Below, piece after piece: positions 20,113 through 32,667 of a DNA stretch of 64,000 nt. Each line of letters begins with the position of its first letter. The stretch's first letter is position 1. Under the pieces are notes generated by a model. That model did not search any database and was not told the DNA's origin. It saw only the letters and a list, made by a program, of their open reading frames with translations. The DNA comes from Cepaea nemoralis (taxonomy: Eukaryota; Mollusca; Gastropoda; Stylommatophora; Helicidae): the NCBI GenBank assembly GCA_014155875.1, contig JACEFZ010003484.1:255001-319000 (forward strand), given 5' to 3'. The position numbers and the translations under genes are program-made.

Positions 20113-22980
20113 CTAGGACACCATGGCAGCGACCACCACCCGTGCAGCATATTGGTGGAGAAAGGCAGAACCAGGCAGCACAAGCTAAAGGTAAAGACGT
20201 TCCAGTATGACAGTACAGGGCAAGATGTGGTGAGTAAAATAAGACGTGACAAGCGCAGAACGTTTCAGGGCAGGAAAAAAAGCTGGGAGCAGCCACCGTG
20301 GTGGAGTTTCGAGGTGGAGAAGGCTTGGGTGGATAAGCGTAGTGCTGTAAGGAGATGGCAAAATGCCAAGAAGAACAGAGCTGGTCATCCTAGTCCCTGC
20401 TTGCACTTAGAAAGAGAGATGCACACAAAAGTAAGCTATTTCAAAAAACTGGTCAAGGTGGTTAAAAGCGAAAAATGGGCAGAGGTGTGTCAAAGAGTAA
20501 GCACAGACAAGTCACTGAAATTGTTCTGGCGACTACATAAAAGCATGAGTGGTGTAGTCAAGAATAAGAGCATTTCAGACTTCCAAGGTGCTGACCTCAC
20601 CTGGCAGAGGACTGGCGAGGACAAGGGCAAAGCCCTCTTTGAACGCTACCTTGAGCAGGGCAACCAGACAGACATGGGAGGCCGAAATCTGGCCAAGGAG
20701 GTCACCTCAGACAGATGCAAGGCCCAGAACACTTCGGAGGAAGACACAGTGACAGTGAAAGAAATCAAGGCTGTGCTTCGACGATCAAAAAACAGTGCTC
20801 CAGGTCCTGATGGCATAAGATACGACGACATAAATAGGTGTACCGACAATGAGCTAGAGAAACTAGCAGACATGTACAACAACAGTATAGGGAGTGCTAG
20901 CATCAAGGAGGAATGGTTACACAGCTATCTGATTCCCTTGCCGAAGCCTGACAAAGACCACAAAAAAAAACAGGGATATCGAATTATAACCATGCAGAAT
21001 ACAATAGGCAAGCTGCTGGAGAAGGTAATTGCCAGGAAAATATCAAGCCAACTAGAGAGGCAGGGTGTTTTCCCACCTACCCTGGGTGGGTACCGTCCAA
21101 AAAGAGAAACCTGGACAAATGCAGCAGTCTTTGCCCATGATGTCTATGAAGGTTTCCACTCAGGCACTGAAACCGTTGCTGCAGCGATTGATCTTGAGGA
21201 CGCATACAACAGAGTACCACTGGATTTTTTAATGTTTCAGCTTCTTGAACTAAACGTAAGTCCATTCCTCCTTAGTTGGATCGCTGCAGCCCTCTACCAA
21301 CGGAAAGTAGTTTTTAGATGTGGCAGTTGGACTTCGGAATCAACAACAATATATCCTGGCCTACCACAGGGATCACCATTATCTCCGGTACTGTTCAACG
21401 CCTACACAGTGAGAATCACCAGTGAGCAGATCACTGGACCTGGCAGGACATTGTCGTATGCCGATGATGTTTTAGTGTATCGTCAGGGTAAGGATAGAGA
21501 GGAGGTTGCTGTGGAACTACAAACCGAACTCAATCGCATAAGTACTTGGTGTGATGAAGCTGGGGCAATGGTCAACCCAACAAAGGCAACAGTGACTTGG
21601 TTCTCGTTGAATAATCATATTGTCAACAATCCAACACCAACTGTAATGCTGTGTTCAGAGACGGTGGAAAGTACGCAGGCAATGAATTACCTGGGGATAC
21701 GGTTTGATCGAAGCCTTGCTTATAATGTGCACATAGACCAGGTGATAACAAAGGCCAAGCGGGGTTTGGCAGCGATGCGGGTGATGGCGGCAGCAAACTG
21801 TGAGCAGCGCCGTCTATGCCTTCTGTACGAGGGGCTGGTCGTGTCTGTTTTGGAGTATGCAATGGCAATCCTGACTCTCAGCCATAAGCAGATAGAAAGG
21901 ATGGAAAGGATACAGAATGAAGCTATGCGCATTATTCTTGGATGTACAAGAGATACAGCATGCAGGGCGATGCGCTACCTTCTTGATTTTCCAACCATTG
22001 AAGAGAGAATACAAGTTTGCAGGGCACGCGCCTACCTCAGAAATAACGCAAACACACAACATCCACTGCATAGTGAAATTAGGAAGGTGAAGGGCAGCAG
22101 GTTAAAAAGAGGACTGTCGTGGATGGGTCAAGCCGAAGACATTCTTCAACAGGTGTGTTCACTTGAGGACTTAGAACCTGGCGAGGAGTGGGTGCAAGTG
22201 CCAACAGACTTCTGCACATCTTTTTCAGTTTGCATCCAACTAGATAGAAAATGCAGACAAGAAAATCCGGCTGCTGTGGAGGCTGAAGTACAAGCGTTGA
22301 TTTTCGAGAATTCGCTAGACGGTGACGCGGTCATCTACACAGATGGGTCGGTCGTCCGACATGTGAGAAGCTCATGGGCCTTTACAGCTCGGGCCGGAGG
22401 GAGAATTGTGAAGGAGGACTCTGGTGCTTTCACTGAAACCACAAGTAGCCTGACCATGGAAGTCATGGCAGTAAGTAAAGCAATAACATGGCTCGAGACA
22501 CAGACATTCACTAGGGCTTGTTTCCTTAGCGACTCAATGAAAATGATCAAGAGGATAGAGGAGGGGTCGATCCGAAGAGAATGGTTGCTGCCTCTGAAGC
22601 GGTCTCGGCTGGCAAAGATTAGTTTCATCTTCGTTCCAGGTCATGCGGGAGTACAAGGAAATGAGCGGGCTGACAAGCTCGCAGGTGAGGCTACTGTGGA
22701 GGGCGGACGCGCCATGGACCAGGCTGACATTCTGAATGCTCTACGAGAAGTGAGACTTTTGCGAGAACCAAGTGATGACTGTGAATCTACAACAATGGCC
22801 AGACTGCGGGAGCAGCAAATTAAAAGAGGGGTGGCCAAACAAGAACACTACGCAGGAAGCCAAAGAAGATTGATAAACCAACACAGAACTGGCGTCGTTA
22901 GCCGCTACACGCTGCGGGATTTGCTGAGGAGGGGATCCGAGCACTTATGGACTGAATGGTTCGATGTGCAACGAGGATGA
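20113..22980 (+). pseudogene. LINE ORF, part 2: endonuclease end, reverse transcriptase, RNase H
   Basis: This continues the LINE polyprotein after the LTR insertion; the open frame also extends upstream through LTR sequence to a Met at 20068, which is not the native start. It opens with the last endonuclease motif GSDHHP (20125-20142). RT follows: APGPDG near 20797, GLPQGSPLSP near 21358, and the catalytic YADD box at 21456-21467. RNase H follows: TDGS (22339-22350), the Glu in MEVMAVSK (about 22456), the Asp in LSDSMKM (about 22527), and GHAGVQGNERADKLAG (about 22640). All catalytic residues of both enzymes are present, and 956 codons are open to the TGA at 22978-22980. It would copy LINE RNA at a nicked target. 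Only the LTR insertion breaks the gene, so it is a young, recently silenced copy. Confidence 0.95.
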
Positions 22981-23003
22981 TCTGTCGACTAACTAACTAA
23001 CTA
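22925..23003 (+). repeat. LINE 3' end and (ACTA)n tail
   Basis: The last codons, a short 3' UTR (GATCTGTCGACT) and an AACT/ACTA tetranucleotide tail. The segment AGGAGG...GAGCACTTATGGAC...GATC..TCGACTAACT is matched in order by the 3' end of the SINE at 35774-36166. Confidence 0.8.
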
Positions 23004-26000
23004 ACCACGATGCTTTCAGTAGTTCGTCACCATGCCACGATGCTTTCAGTAGTTCGTCACCATGCCACGATGCTTTCAGTAGTTCATCACCATGCCACGA
23101 TGCTTTCAGTAGTTCGTCACCATGCCACGATGCTTTCAGTAGTTCGTCACCATGCCACGGTGTTTTCAGTAGTTCGTCACCATGCCACGATGCTTTCAGT
23201 AGTTCGTCACCATGCCACGATGCTTCCAGTGGTTCGTCACCATGCCACGATGCTTCCTGTGGTGTGTCACCATGCCACGATGCTTCCAGTAGTTCGTCAC
23301 CATGCCACGATGCTTCCTGTGGTTTGTCACCATGCCACGATGCTTCCAGTAGTTCGTCACCATACCACGATGCTTCCAGTGGTTCGTCACCATGCCACGA
23401 TGCTTCCAGTGGTGTGTCACCATGCCACGATGCTTTCAGTAGTTCGTCACCATGTCACGATGCTTTCAGTAGTTCGTCACCATGCCACGATGCTTCCAGT
23501 GGTGTGTCACCATGCCACGATGCTTTCAGTAGTTCGTCACCATGCCACGATGCTTTCAGTAGTTCGTCACCATGCCACGATGCTTTCAGTAGTTCGTCAC
23601 CATGCCACGATGCTTTCAGTAGTTCGTCACCATACCACGATTCTTTCAGTAGTTCGTCACCATGCCACGATGATTCCAGTAGTTCGTCACCATACCACGA
23701 TGCTTCCAGTGGTGTGTCACCATGCCACGATGCTTTCAGTAGTTTGTCACCATGCCACGATGCTTTCAGTAGTTCGTCACCATACAACGATGCTTCCAGT
23801 GGTGTGTCACCATGCCACGATGCTTTCAGTAGTTCGTCACCATGCCACGATGCTTTCAGTAGTTCGTCACCATACCACGATGCTTTCAGTAGTTCGTCAC
23901 CATGCCACGATGCTTCCAGTAGTTCGTCACCATACCACGATGCGTCCAGTGGTGTGTCACCATACCACGATGCTTTCAGTAGTTCTTCACCATACCACGA
24001 TGCTTCCAGTGGTGTGTCACCATGCCACGATGCTTTCAGTATTTCGTCACTATGCCACGATGCTTCCAGTAGTTCGTCACCATACCACGATGCTTCCAGT
24101 GGTGTGTCACCATACCACGATGATTCCAGTGGTGTGTCACCATACCACGATGCTTCCAATGGTTAGTCACCATACCACGATGCTTCCAGTGGTGTGTCAC
24201 CATACCACGATGCTTCCAGTGGTTTGGCACTATGCCACAATGCTTCCATTGGTGTGTCACTATGCCACGATGCTTCCAATGGGTAGTCACCATGCCACGA
24301 TGCTTCCAGTGGTGTGTCACTATGCCACGATGCTTCCAATGGTTAATCACCATACCACGATGCTTCCAGTAGTTCGTCACCATACCACGATGCTTCCAGT
24401 GGTGTGTCACCATGCCACGATGCTTTCAGTATTTCGTCACCATGCCACGATGCTTCCAGTAGTTCGTCACCATACCACGATGCTTCCAGTGGTGTGTCAC
24501 CATACCACGATGATTCCAGTGGTGTGTCACCATACCACGATGCTTCCAATGGTTAGTCACCATACCACGATGCTTCCAGTGGTGTGTCACCATACCACGA
24601 TGCTTCCAGTGGTGTGGCACTATGCCACAATGCTTCCATTGGTGTGTCACTATGCCACGATGCTTCCAATGGGTAGTCACCATGCCACGATGCTTCCAGT
24701 GGTGTGTCACTATGCCACGATGCTTCCAATGGTTAATCACCATACCACGATGCTTCCAGTGGTGTGTCACTATGCCACTATGCTTCCAGTGGTGTGTCAC
24801 TATGCCACGATGCTTCCAATGGTTAGTCACCATGCTCCGATGCTTCCAGTGGTGTGTCACCATACCACGATGCTTCCAGTGGTGTGTCACTATGCCACGA
24901 TGCTTCCAGTGGTGTGTCACCATACCACGATGCTTCCAATGGTTAGTCACCATGCCCCGATGCTTCCAGTGGTGTGTCAACATACCACGATGCTTCCAGT
25001 GGTGTGTCACTATGCCACGATGCTTCCAGTGGTGTGTCACTTTGCCACGATGCTTCCAATGGTTAGTCACCATGCCCCGATGCTACCAGTGGTGTGTCAC
25101 CATACCACGATGCTTCCAGTGGTGTGTCACTATGCCACGATGCTTCCAGTGGTGTGTCACCATACCACGATGCTTCCAGTGGTGTGTCACCATACCACGA
25201 TGCTTCCAGTCGTGTGTCACCATACCACGATGCTTCCAGTGGTGTGTCACCATACCACGATGCTTCCAGTGGTGTGTCACCATACCACGATGCTTCCAGT
25301 GGTGTGTCACCATACCACGATGCTTCCAGTGGTGTGTCACCATACCACGTTGCTTCCAGTGGTGTGTCTCCATACCACTATGCTTCCAGTGGTGTGTCAC
25401 CATACCACGATGCTTCCAGTGGTGTGTCACTATGCCACGATTCTTCCAATGGTTAGTCACCATACCACGATGCTTCCAGTGGTGTCACCATACCACGATG
25501 CTTCCAGTGGTGTGTCATCATACCACGATGCTTCCAGTGGTGTGTCACTATGCCACGATGCTTCCAATGGTTAGTCACCATACCACGTTGCTTCCAGTGG
25601 TGTGTCACCATACCACGATGCTTCCAGTGGTGTGTCACTATGCCACGATGCTTCCAATGGTTAGTCACCATACCACGATGCTTCCAGTGGTGTGTCACCA
25701 TACCACGATGCTTCCAGTGGTGTGTCACCATACCACGATGCTTCCAGTGGTGTGTCACTATGCCACGATGCTTCCAATGGTTAGTCACCATACCACGTTG
25801 CTTCCAGTGGTTTGTCACCATACCACGATGCTTCCAGTGGTGTGTCACTATGCCACGATGCTTCCAATGGTTAGTCACCATACCACGATGCTTCCAATGG
25901 TTAGTCACCATACCACGATGCTTCCAGTAGTGTGTCACTATGCCACGATGCTTCCAGTGGTTTGTCACCATACCACGATGCTTCCAGTGGTGTGTCACTA

Positions 26001-28443
26001 TGCCACGATGCTTCCAATGGTTAGTCACCATACCACGATGCTTCCAGTGGTTAGTCACCATACCACGATGCTTCCAGTGGTTAGTCACCATACCACGATG
26101 CTTCCACTGATGTGTCACTATGCCACGATGCTTCCAATGGTTAGTCAACATACCACGATGCTTCCAGTGGTTAGTCACCATACCACGATGCTTCCAGTGG
26201 TTAGTCACCATACCACGATGCTTTCAATGGTGTGTCACTATGCCACGATGCTTCCAATGGTGTGTCACTATGCCACGATGCTTCCAGTGGTGTGTCACTA
26301 TGCCACGATGCTTCCAATGGTGAGTCACTATGCCACGATGCTTCCAATGGTTAGTCACCATACCACGATGCTTCCAATGGTTAGTCACCATACCACGATG
26401 CTTCCAGTGGTGTGTCACTATGCCACGATGCTTCCAATGGTTAGTCTCCATACCACGATGCTTCCAGTGGTGTGTCACTATGCCACGATGCTTCCAATGG
26501 TTAGTCACCATACCACGATGCTTCCAATGGTTAGTCACCATACCATGATGTTTTCAGTGGTGTCACCATGCCACGATGCTTCCAATGGTGTGTCACCATG
26601 CCACGATGCTTCCAGTGGTGTGTCACTATGCCACGAGGCTTTCATTGGTGTGTCACTATGCCACGATGCTTCCAGTGGTGTGTCACCATGCCATGATGCT
26701 TCCAGTGGTGTGTTACCATGCCACGATGCTTCCAGTGGTGTGTCACCATGCCACGATGCTTCCAGTGGTGTGTCACCATGCCACGATGCTTCCAATGGTG
26801 TGTCACCATGCCACGATGCTTCCAGTGGTGTGTCACCATGCCACGATGCTTCCAGTGGTGTGTCACTATGCCACGATGTTTACAGTGGTGTGTCACCATG
26901 CCACGATGCTTCCAGTGGTGTGTCACCATGCCACGATGCTTCCAGTGGTGTGTCACTATGTCACGATGCTTCCAGTGGTGTGTTACTATAACACGATGCT
27001 TCCAGTGGTGTGTTACTATAACACGATGCTTCCACTGGTGTGTTACTATAACACGATGCTTCCAGTGGTGTGTTACTATGACACGATGCTTCCACTGGTG
27101 TGTTACTATAACACGACGCTTCCAGTGGTGTGTTACCATGCCACGATGCTTCCAATGGTTAGTCACCATACCACGATGCTTCCAGTGGTGTGTCACCATA
27201 CCACGATGCTTCCAGTGGTGTGTCACCATACCACGATGCTTCCAGTGGTGTGTCACCATACCACGATGTTTCCAGTGGTGTGTCACCATACCACGATGCT
27301 TCCAGTGGTGTGTCACCATACCACGATGCTTCCAATGGTTAGTCACCATACCACGATGCTTCCAGTGGTGTGTCACCATACCACGATGCTTCCAATGGTT
27401 AGTCACCATACCACGATGCTTCCATTGGTTAGTCACCATACCACGATGCTTCCAATGGTTAGTCACCATACCACGATGCTTCCAGTGGTGTGTCACCATA
27501 CCACGATGCTTCCATTGGTGTGTCACCATACCACGATGCTTCCAGTGGTGTGTCACCATACCACGATGCTTCCAATGGTTAGTCACCATACCACGATGCT
27601 TCCAGTGGTGTGTCACCATACCACGATGCTTCCAGTGGTTAGTCACCATACCACGATGCTTCCAATGCTTAGTCACCATACCACGATGCTTCCAATGGTT
27701 AGTCACCATACCACGATGCTTCCAGTGGTGTGTCACCATACCACGATGCTTCCAGTGGTGTGTCACCATACCACGATGCTTCCAGTGGTGTGTCACCATA
27801 CCACGATGCTTCCATTGGTGTGTCACCATACCACGATGCTTCCAGTGGTGTGTCACCATACCACGATGCTTCCAGTGGTGTGTCACTATGCCACGATGCT
27901 TCCAATGGTTAGTCACCATGCCACGATGCTTCCAATGGTTAGTCACCATGCCACGATGCTTCCAATGGTTAGTCACCATACCACGATGCTTCCAGTGGTG
28001 TGTCACCATACCACGATGCTTCCACTGGTGTGTCACCATACCACGATGCTTCCAGTGGTGTGTCACTATGCCACGATGCTTCCAATGGTTAGTCACCATG
28101 CCAGGATGCTTCCAGTGGTGTATCACCATACCACGATGCTTCCAGTGGTGTGTCACTATGCCACGATGCTTCCAATGGTTAGTCACCATGCCACGATGCT
28201 TCCAATGGTTAGTCACCATGCCACGATGCTTCCAATGGTTAGTCACCATGCCACGATGCTTCCAATGGTTAGTCACCATACCACAATGCTTCCTGTGGTG
28301 TGTCACTATGCCACGATGCTTCCAATGGTTAGTCACCCTGCCACGATGCTTCCAATGGTTAGTCACCATGCCACGATGCTTCCAATGGTTAGTCACCATG
28401 CCACGATGCTTCCAATGGTTAGTCACCATACCACGATGCTTCA
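23004..28443. repeat. 30-bp satellite array S1, right part (about 180 units)
   Basis: Continuation of the array at 8479-9647. The unit and variants are the same, with a gradient: the AGTAGTTCG type dominates on the left (23004-24000), while the CAATGGTTAGTC and CAGTGGTGTGTC types dominate from 24100. At 24120-24900 a 13-unit block of 390 bp is duplicated (rare variants at 24121 and 24227 recur at 24511 and 24617). Two units shortened by 2 bp, near 25484 and 26560, shift the frame. A TGTTACTATAACACG variant cluster occurs at 26970-27120. Long open frames (up to 854 codons) are artefacts of the period. Confidence 0.97.
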
Positions 28444-29416
28444 TTTCGAACTCTCAACTCGGTATACACGGGAATTATGGAACTTCAAAACAAAAACAAA
28501 ACAAATAAATAAACACATAAAATGTTCTACTTTCATTAACCTCTTCCTCGCAATCATTGTTAGTTTCTCTAACAGCCCACGTTAGTCGCGACATGTGTCT
28601 CAGGAACTTCCTAATATTGGTTCACATTCCAGCTTTCACGGTCATATAGCATTTGAGGTTGGGTAAATCATTTAAGGCAAGTGTCTTGATACATACTATA
28701 CGTTTCGTCTTGTGAAATGCAGTTTACTTAACCTATTCTACTCTTAATTAATCTCAGTCAGGCATCTTGTTTCTGATGATATGATTGTGTTATATATTTG
28801 AATTTATTGAATTGCTTAAACACATTCATTCTATTGCCGTACCACGTTCTGTTGTAATCTATTTCTTAGATATATTATATTTCTCATTTATATTTTCTTT
28901 GTATTCAAGGTGAGTCATGTTTTGGACTCCTAGCGACTGTCTCCATTTCGCACCACACCGCTTTCATAAGACCCTCCACTATTCTTAGCTGGCTTGGCTA
29001 TTCTTTTTTTTATTTATTTATTTATTTTTTTTTTAATTATCTGTAGACTGGTTGGATTTTACAGCAAAAGTTTGCCTACGGCATGACCAATCCCAAGCCT
29101 AACCCGTGCGACATGTCTACGGAATGGCCATTCCTACTTCCAACCCGTGCGACATGTCTACGGAATGGCTATTCTCGCGCTCATTCTGTGTGACCTGTAC
29201 GGTCGGTTGTAGTATAATACGATTCTCTACTTTCTGTAAGGGTCCTGATAACACAGGGGCGGAATCTTCCTTAGCCGCTTTTTACGACATGCATGGTAGG
29301 TTGCATTGCTAACGCATTGCTAACGAATTGTTTCCCCTTAGAGTTCCGTTAACACACCTGGTTGGTTGTAAAAATTCGTATTCCTTTGTTCATGATCATT
29401 ACAGAAAAGTTATATA
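28444..29416. other. AT-rich intergenic sequence with short duplication
   Basis: Mostly unannotated. A 49-bp direct duplication occurs at about 29098-29190 (AACCCGTGCGACATGTCT, then ACGGAATGG, seen twice). A module at 29255-29315 (CCTTAGCCGCTTTTTACGAC, then ATGCATGG) resembles 43835-43885 and is probably the body of a dispersed SINE. Nothing coding is seen. Confidence 0.6.
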
Positions 29417-30318
29417 CAGTAAAATCTCGGTTCGCATTGCCTTCGGTTTTCTTCGTCGATATTTTCCGCGAAAAATTTGTGTCGATTTTCGTCGGTTGCA
29501 TCGGATTTCCGCGCGTGTCCACTGGACCTCACTGCTAATTTTACAAAAACAATGGGGCCAACGCGTTCTTCTGTTCAATTTGGCACTGTTTCTCGTTGTG
29601 TGAGCATCATTTGCTTATAAGTTAACCCTTTCCATCATGGGATCAAAGACGGTTTCCAGAGCCAGCAGCTCTTCGAAGAAGGGGACCAAGAAAACGATCG
29701 AGTTGAAGAAGGAAATCAGTGAAAAAATACGAGAGGGACTTTGAGATTGCTTAAATCGGCCGCATGTACGTGAAGACGCCATCCACGTTAAGATCCATTG
29801 CTGCAGAAAGGAAGAAATAAAGGAGGCTAATGTGGCGAAACACGTGAATGTTCTAACGCAACAGAGATCGAAACAATAGTGGATGTTGAACAGTTATTAT
29901 TAATTTGGATAAATAAAAAATAGTTACATTGCGATTCTGTTTCGGAGGCAATCATATGTGAGAAAAGCTTTTGTATGCCGATCTCATTAAGAAAATGCCT
30001 GGAATAAGTGCTAGTGTATTTAATGATTTAAGTGCTAGCAGAGGATGGTTTTAAAAAATCAAGAAACATACCGGCATACACAGTGTTACTGGACACGGCG
30101 AAGGTGCGAGTTCGGACGAGTCTCGGGCCGAAAAATAGTATTGAAAACTATACGTATTCTCTTGAAACTGTGTTTTTGGTATGTATCCTTGGAGCGTCTA
30201 GAACGAATTAATTGGATGTACATTGATTCATATGGAAATAATTCCCTAGGTTTTCGCCGGTTTCGGATTTCGCCGATTGTTTTCGAACGGATTATCAACG
30301 AAAAGCATGGATTTACTA
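29417..30318 (+). mobile_element. Tigger/pogo-like DNA transposon remnant
   Basis: The left end CAGTAAAATCTCGGTTCGC has the form of pogo/Tigger termini and is preceded by TA; the right end reads TTTACTA followed by TA, a weak inverted match. Inside, from ATG at 29637, conceptual translation with several frameshifts gives GSKTVSRASSSSKKGTKK, then at about 29970-30140 DLIKKMPGIS, SASRGWFKKFKKHTGIH and GEGASSDES. This is the CENP-B/Tigger-type DNA-binding domain. The DDE catalytic part is missing, so the copy is internally deleted and inactive. Confidence 0.8.
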
Positions 30319-30327
30319 TATACCGTG

Positions 30328-30328
30328 G

Positions 30329-30399
<71 letters not shown>

Positions 30400-30402
30400 T
30401 TC
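30328..30402. repeat. (CA)n microsatellite
   Basis: 75 bp of CA repeats lying exactly between the Tigger-like remnant and the LINE remnant. Confidence 0.95.
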
Positions 30403-30403
30403 A

Positions 30404-31400
30404 CTCACGCTCAGATGCCGGCCTCTATAATGCAGAGAGACTGACGGCCAAGACCAAAATTAGGAGGCTACTAATCAGAGAGTTGCTTTTTGCGGATGAC
30501 GCTGCAATTACGACCCACTCTGCATTCTCCAATGCTTGTTCTGAATTTGGTTTAACAATTAGCAAAATGAAGACACAGATTATGTCACAAGGTGCAGATG
30601 GGGTACCATCAATCTTTACGGAGGACGCCGAACTGGAGACAGTAGACCATTTTACATATCTAAGATCTGTGGTAAATAGCAAATTATCCCTAGATCAGGA
30701 AATCAACATTAGGATTGGTAAGGCAACAACAACAATGAACATGTTAGCAAAAAGAGTCTGGGAGAACATGAAGATTACTGCCAAAACAAAAGTCCTCGTC
30801 TACCAAGCTTGTGTCCTTAGTACTCTTCTTTATGGCAGTGACACCTGGACAACTTACTCACGCCAAGAGAAACGTTTAAACAGCTTTCATATGCAGGGTC
30901 TGCGAAGAATACTTGGTATTAAGTGGCAAGACAAAATTACAAATACTGAAGTTTTGCAAAGATCAAGTTGTGTGACGGTGTGTTCCATGCTCAGTCTTCG
31001 TAGACTTATATGGATAGGACATCTTAGGAGGATGGATGATGGCAGAATACCAAAGGACATCTTTCTTTGTGAATTACAGATGGGTGGGAGATCTCAGGGT
31101 CGGCCTCTACTACGATACAAAGATGTGTGTAAGCGGGACATGATTGATACAGGCATTGATAATGCACATTGGGAGCAAGTCGCCGCTGAACGTGTTGAAA
31201 GGAGGGCAACTATCAGAAACAGAAAGGACAAAGGAGAAAATGATTGCAGAGCATGAGAGACGTAAGATGGTGCATGATGGTGGAAATGACCACGTTTTCA
31301 CATGCATCCACTGTGGACAAACATTTGCAGCACGAATTGGGCTTATCAGCCACACTCGCCAAACTCGCCACCATCAATTCTTCATCATTGTTATTTGTCT
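30404..31400 (+). pseudogene. LINE 3' half: RT palm to C-terminal zinc finger
   Basis: Starting just after the CA tract, the frame to 31256 encodes RTAKTKIRRL-like sequence, the RT catalytic box LLFADDAAI, FGLTIS, and the post-RT region VLSTLLYGSDTWTTY, LNSFHMQGLRRILGI, RRLIWIGHLRRMDDGRIPKD and KDVCKRDM. After one frameshift, 31296-31378 gives a C2H2 finger, CIHCGQTFAARIGLISHTRQTRHH. Part of the palm is deleted (short gap after THSA). It is related to the copy at 1331-2608 but distinct in sequence. Confidence 0.9.
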
Positions 31401-31424
31401 TACTTTGTCGAAAGCCTTGTGTAG

Positions 31425-32560
31425 TCAATAAAACAAAGTTGTAGGTCTTGTTTTTACTTCTATAGAATGTTCAAGTAATGTTCGCGTCTTATACACACCA
31501 TTTACTGTACCTTTGCCTTCTCCGAACCCACATTGTTCTTGTATTTCGGGTTGTATTTTCTTCCTAACTATTTGCATTATGTTCCTTAGCAATATCTTCG
31601 TGATGTGGCTCATTATACTAATTTTCGGCGTTGATCACAATTCAAGGGTCCTCATTTCTTCGGGATTGCAATAAATGTATTATTGCAGTACCCAGTATCA
31701 TATATTGTGTTGTGCAGTTAGGTGACCTTGTCTATTCCATATTCTTCCAAGGCATTGATAATTTCTGTTGTGATCTTGTCTGGGCCTGGAGTCTTGTCAG
31801 TTTTTAACTGGTTAAGAGCATTCTGAACTTCCATCTTCAAAACTGATGGTCGTTCGTTATTATTCCGACGATCATATTGTTCTTTTCTTGTATCATCATG
31901 AAGGTCTTTCACATAATAACACGACTCATATAAAATCTGATGTATTATGATATTGCCATCCTTGGTTTTTCGGCATCCCGTTGATGTGTGTATTCTTTTA
32001 GTAGTGATGTAATTAATTCTTATGTGCATTAATTTGGTATTTCGGATGTTGTGTTGGTTTTCAGTTTCCATGGAATTTTCTTCAAGCCATGCTTCTTTTG
32101 CCTCTTTGCATAGTTTCTAATTTTCCTTTGAATCGCTTCAGATTTTGCATGGTTATGTTTGTTATTTCTTCATTTTTTTCTAAGAATTTTAAGATGTCTT
32201 CCGTCATCCATTTCTTTCGTTCCACCATCTTCATTTTTGGGATAGTTGTTTCTGCAGCTCGGTTGACCGATTTCTTTAATATTTCCCATTGGTCGCTGAA
32301 ATCTTGAAATAATATTTCTATATCAGACAATGCGTCAAATCTGTTTTTTACTTCTAAGTTGAATTTGTCTTTTATCTCCCCACACTTCAGTGCATGTAGA
32401 TAAAATTGTGTGATTCTTGGTACATATTTTACCTTCTTTAATTTTGTATGTATATTGCTTATGATTAATCTATGGTCGCTGTAGCAGTCTGCGATTGGTA
32501 TACTTGTTGTGACTTTCCAGGCATTTTGAAATCTTCTGTTGATAAGAATTTAACCTATCT
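31425..32560 (-). pseudogene. LINE remnant, endonuclease-RT linker and RT start
   Basis: On the minus strand, 32330-32082 carries a linker with TIPKMKMVERKKWMTEDIL. 32071-31718 carries LKTDKTPGPDKITTEIINAL, the LINE PGPD motif. 31613-31425 carries HITKILLRNIMQIVRKKI and QCGFGEGKGTVNGVYKTRTL, the start of RT. Frames are broken between the pieces and the palm is absent. It belongs to a different LINE family from its neighbour at 30404-31400. Confidence 0.85.
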
Positions 32561-32667
32561 GATTTCTAATCTTATGGTCAGGATATGTATATGACTGACA
32601 CCTTGCCGTCTTGAAAGACGGTAGTGTGTAAGATGGAGTTTTACCTCTCCACCGCACAAAGCCTTGA

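Larger units (their letters stand above)
9648..23003 (+). mobile_element. I-superfamily LINE inserted in satellite S1 (interrupted by LTR element)
   Basis: The element runs from just after the left duplication to a tetranucleotide tail (ACTA)n at 22987-23003 and is flanked by a 15-bp duplication. Without the 9.5 kb insertion it is about 3.8 kb: a 5' UTR of about 220 bp, one long ORF (endonuclease, reverse transcriptase, RNase H) and a very short 3' UTR. The RNase H domain after RT places it in the I superfamily; Nimb, first seen in a snail, is a candidate clade, but I cannot assign it without a tree. No separate ORF1 (gag-like) is present, so the copy is 5'-truncated or belongs to a single-ORF lineage. 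The open frame is unbroken apart from the LTR insertion, suggesting a fairly young copy. Confidence 0.9.

Noticed and set aside
23010..28585. Very long open frames (up to 854 codons) with VVRHHATMLP and WCVTIPRCFQ repeats, on both strands
   Set aside because: The 30-bp unit is a multiple of 3, so the array is open in several frames at once. Changes fall without codon bias, units with 2-bp losses shift frames, and there is no start context, signal peptide or flanking exon structure.
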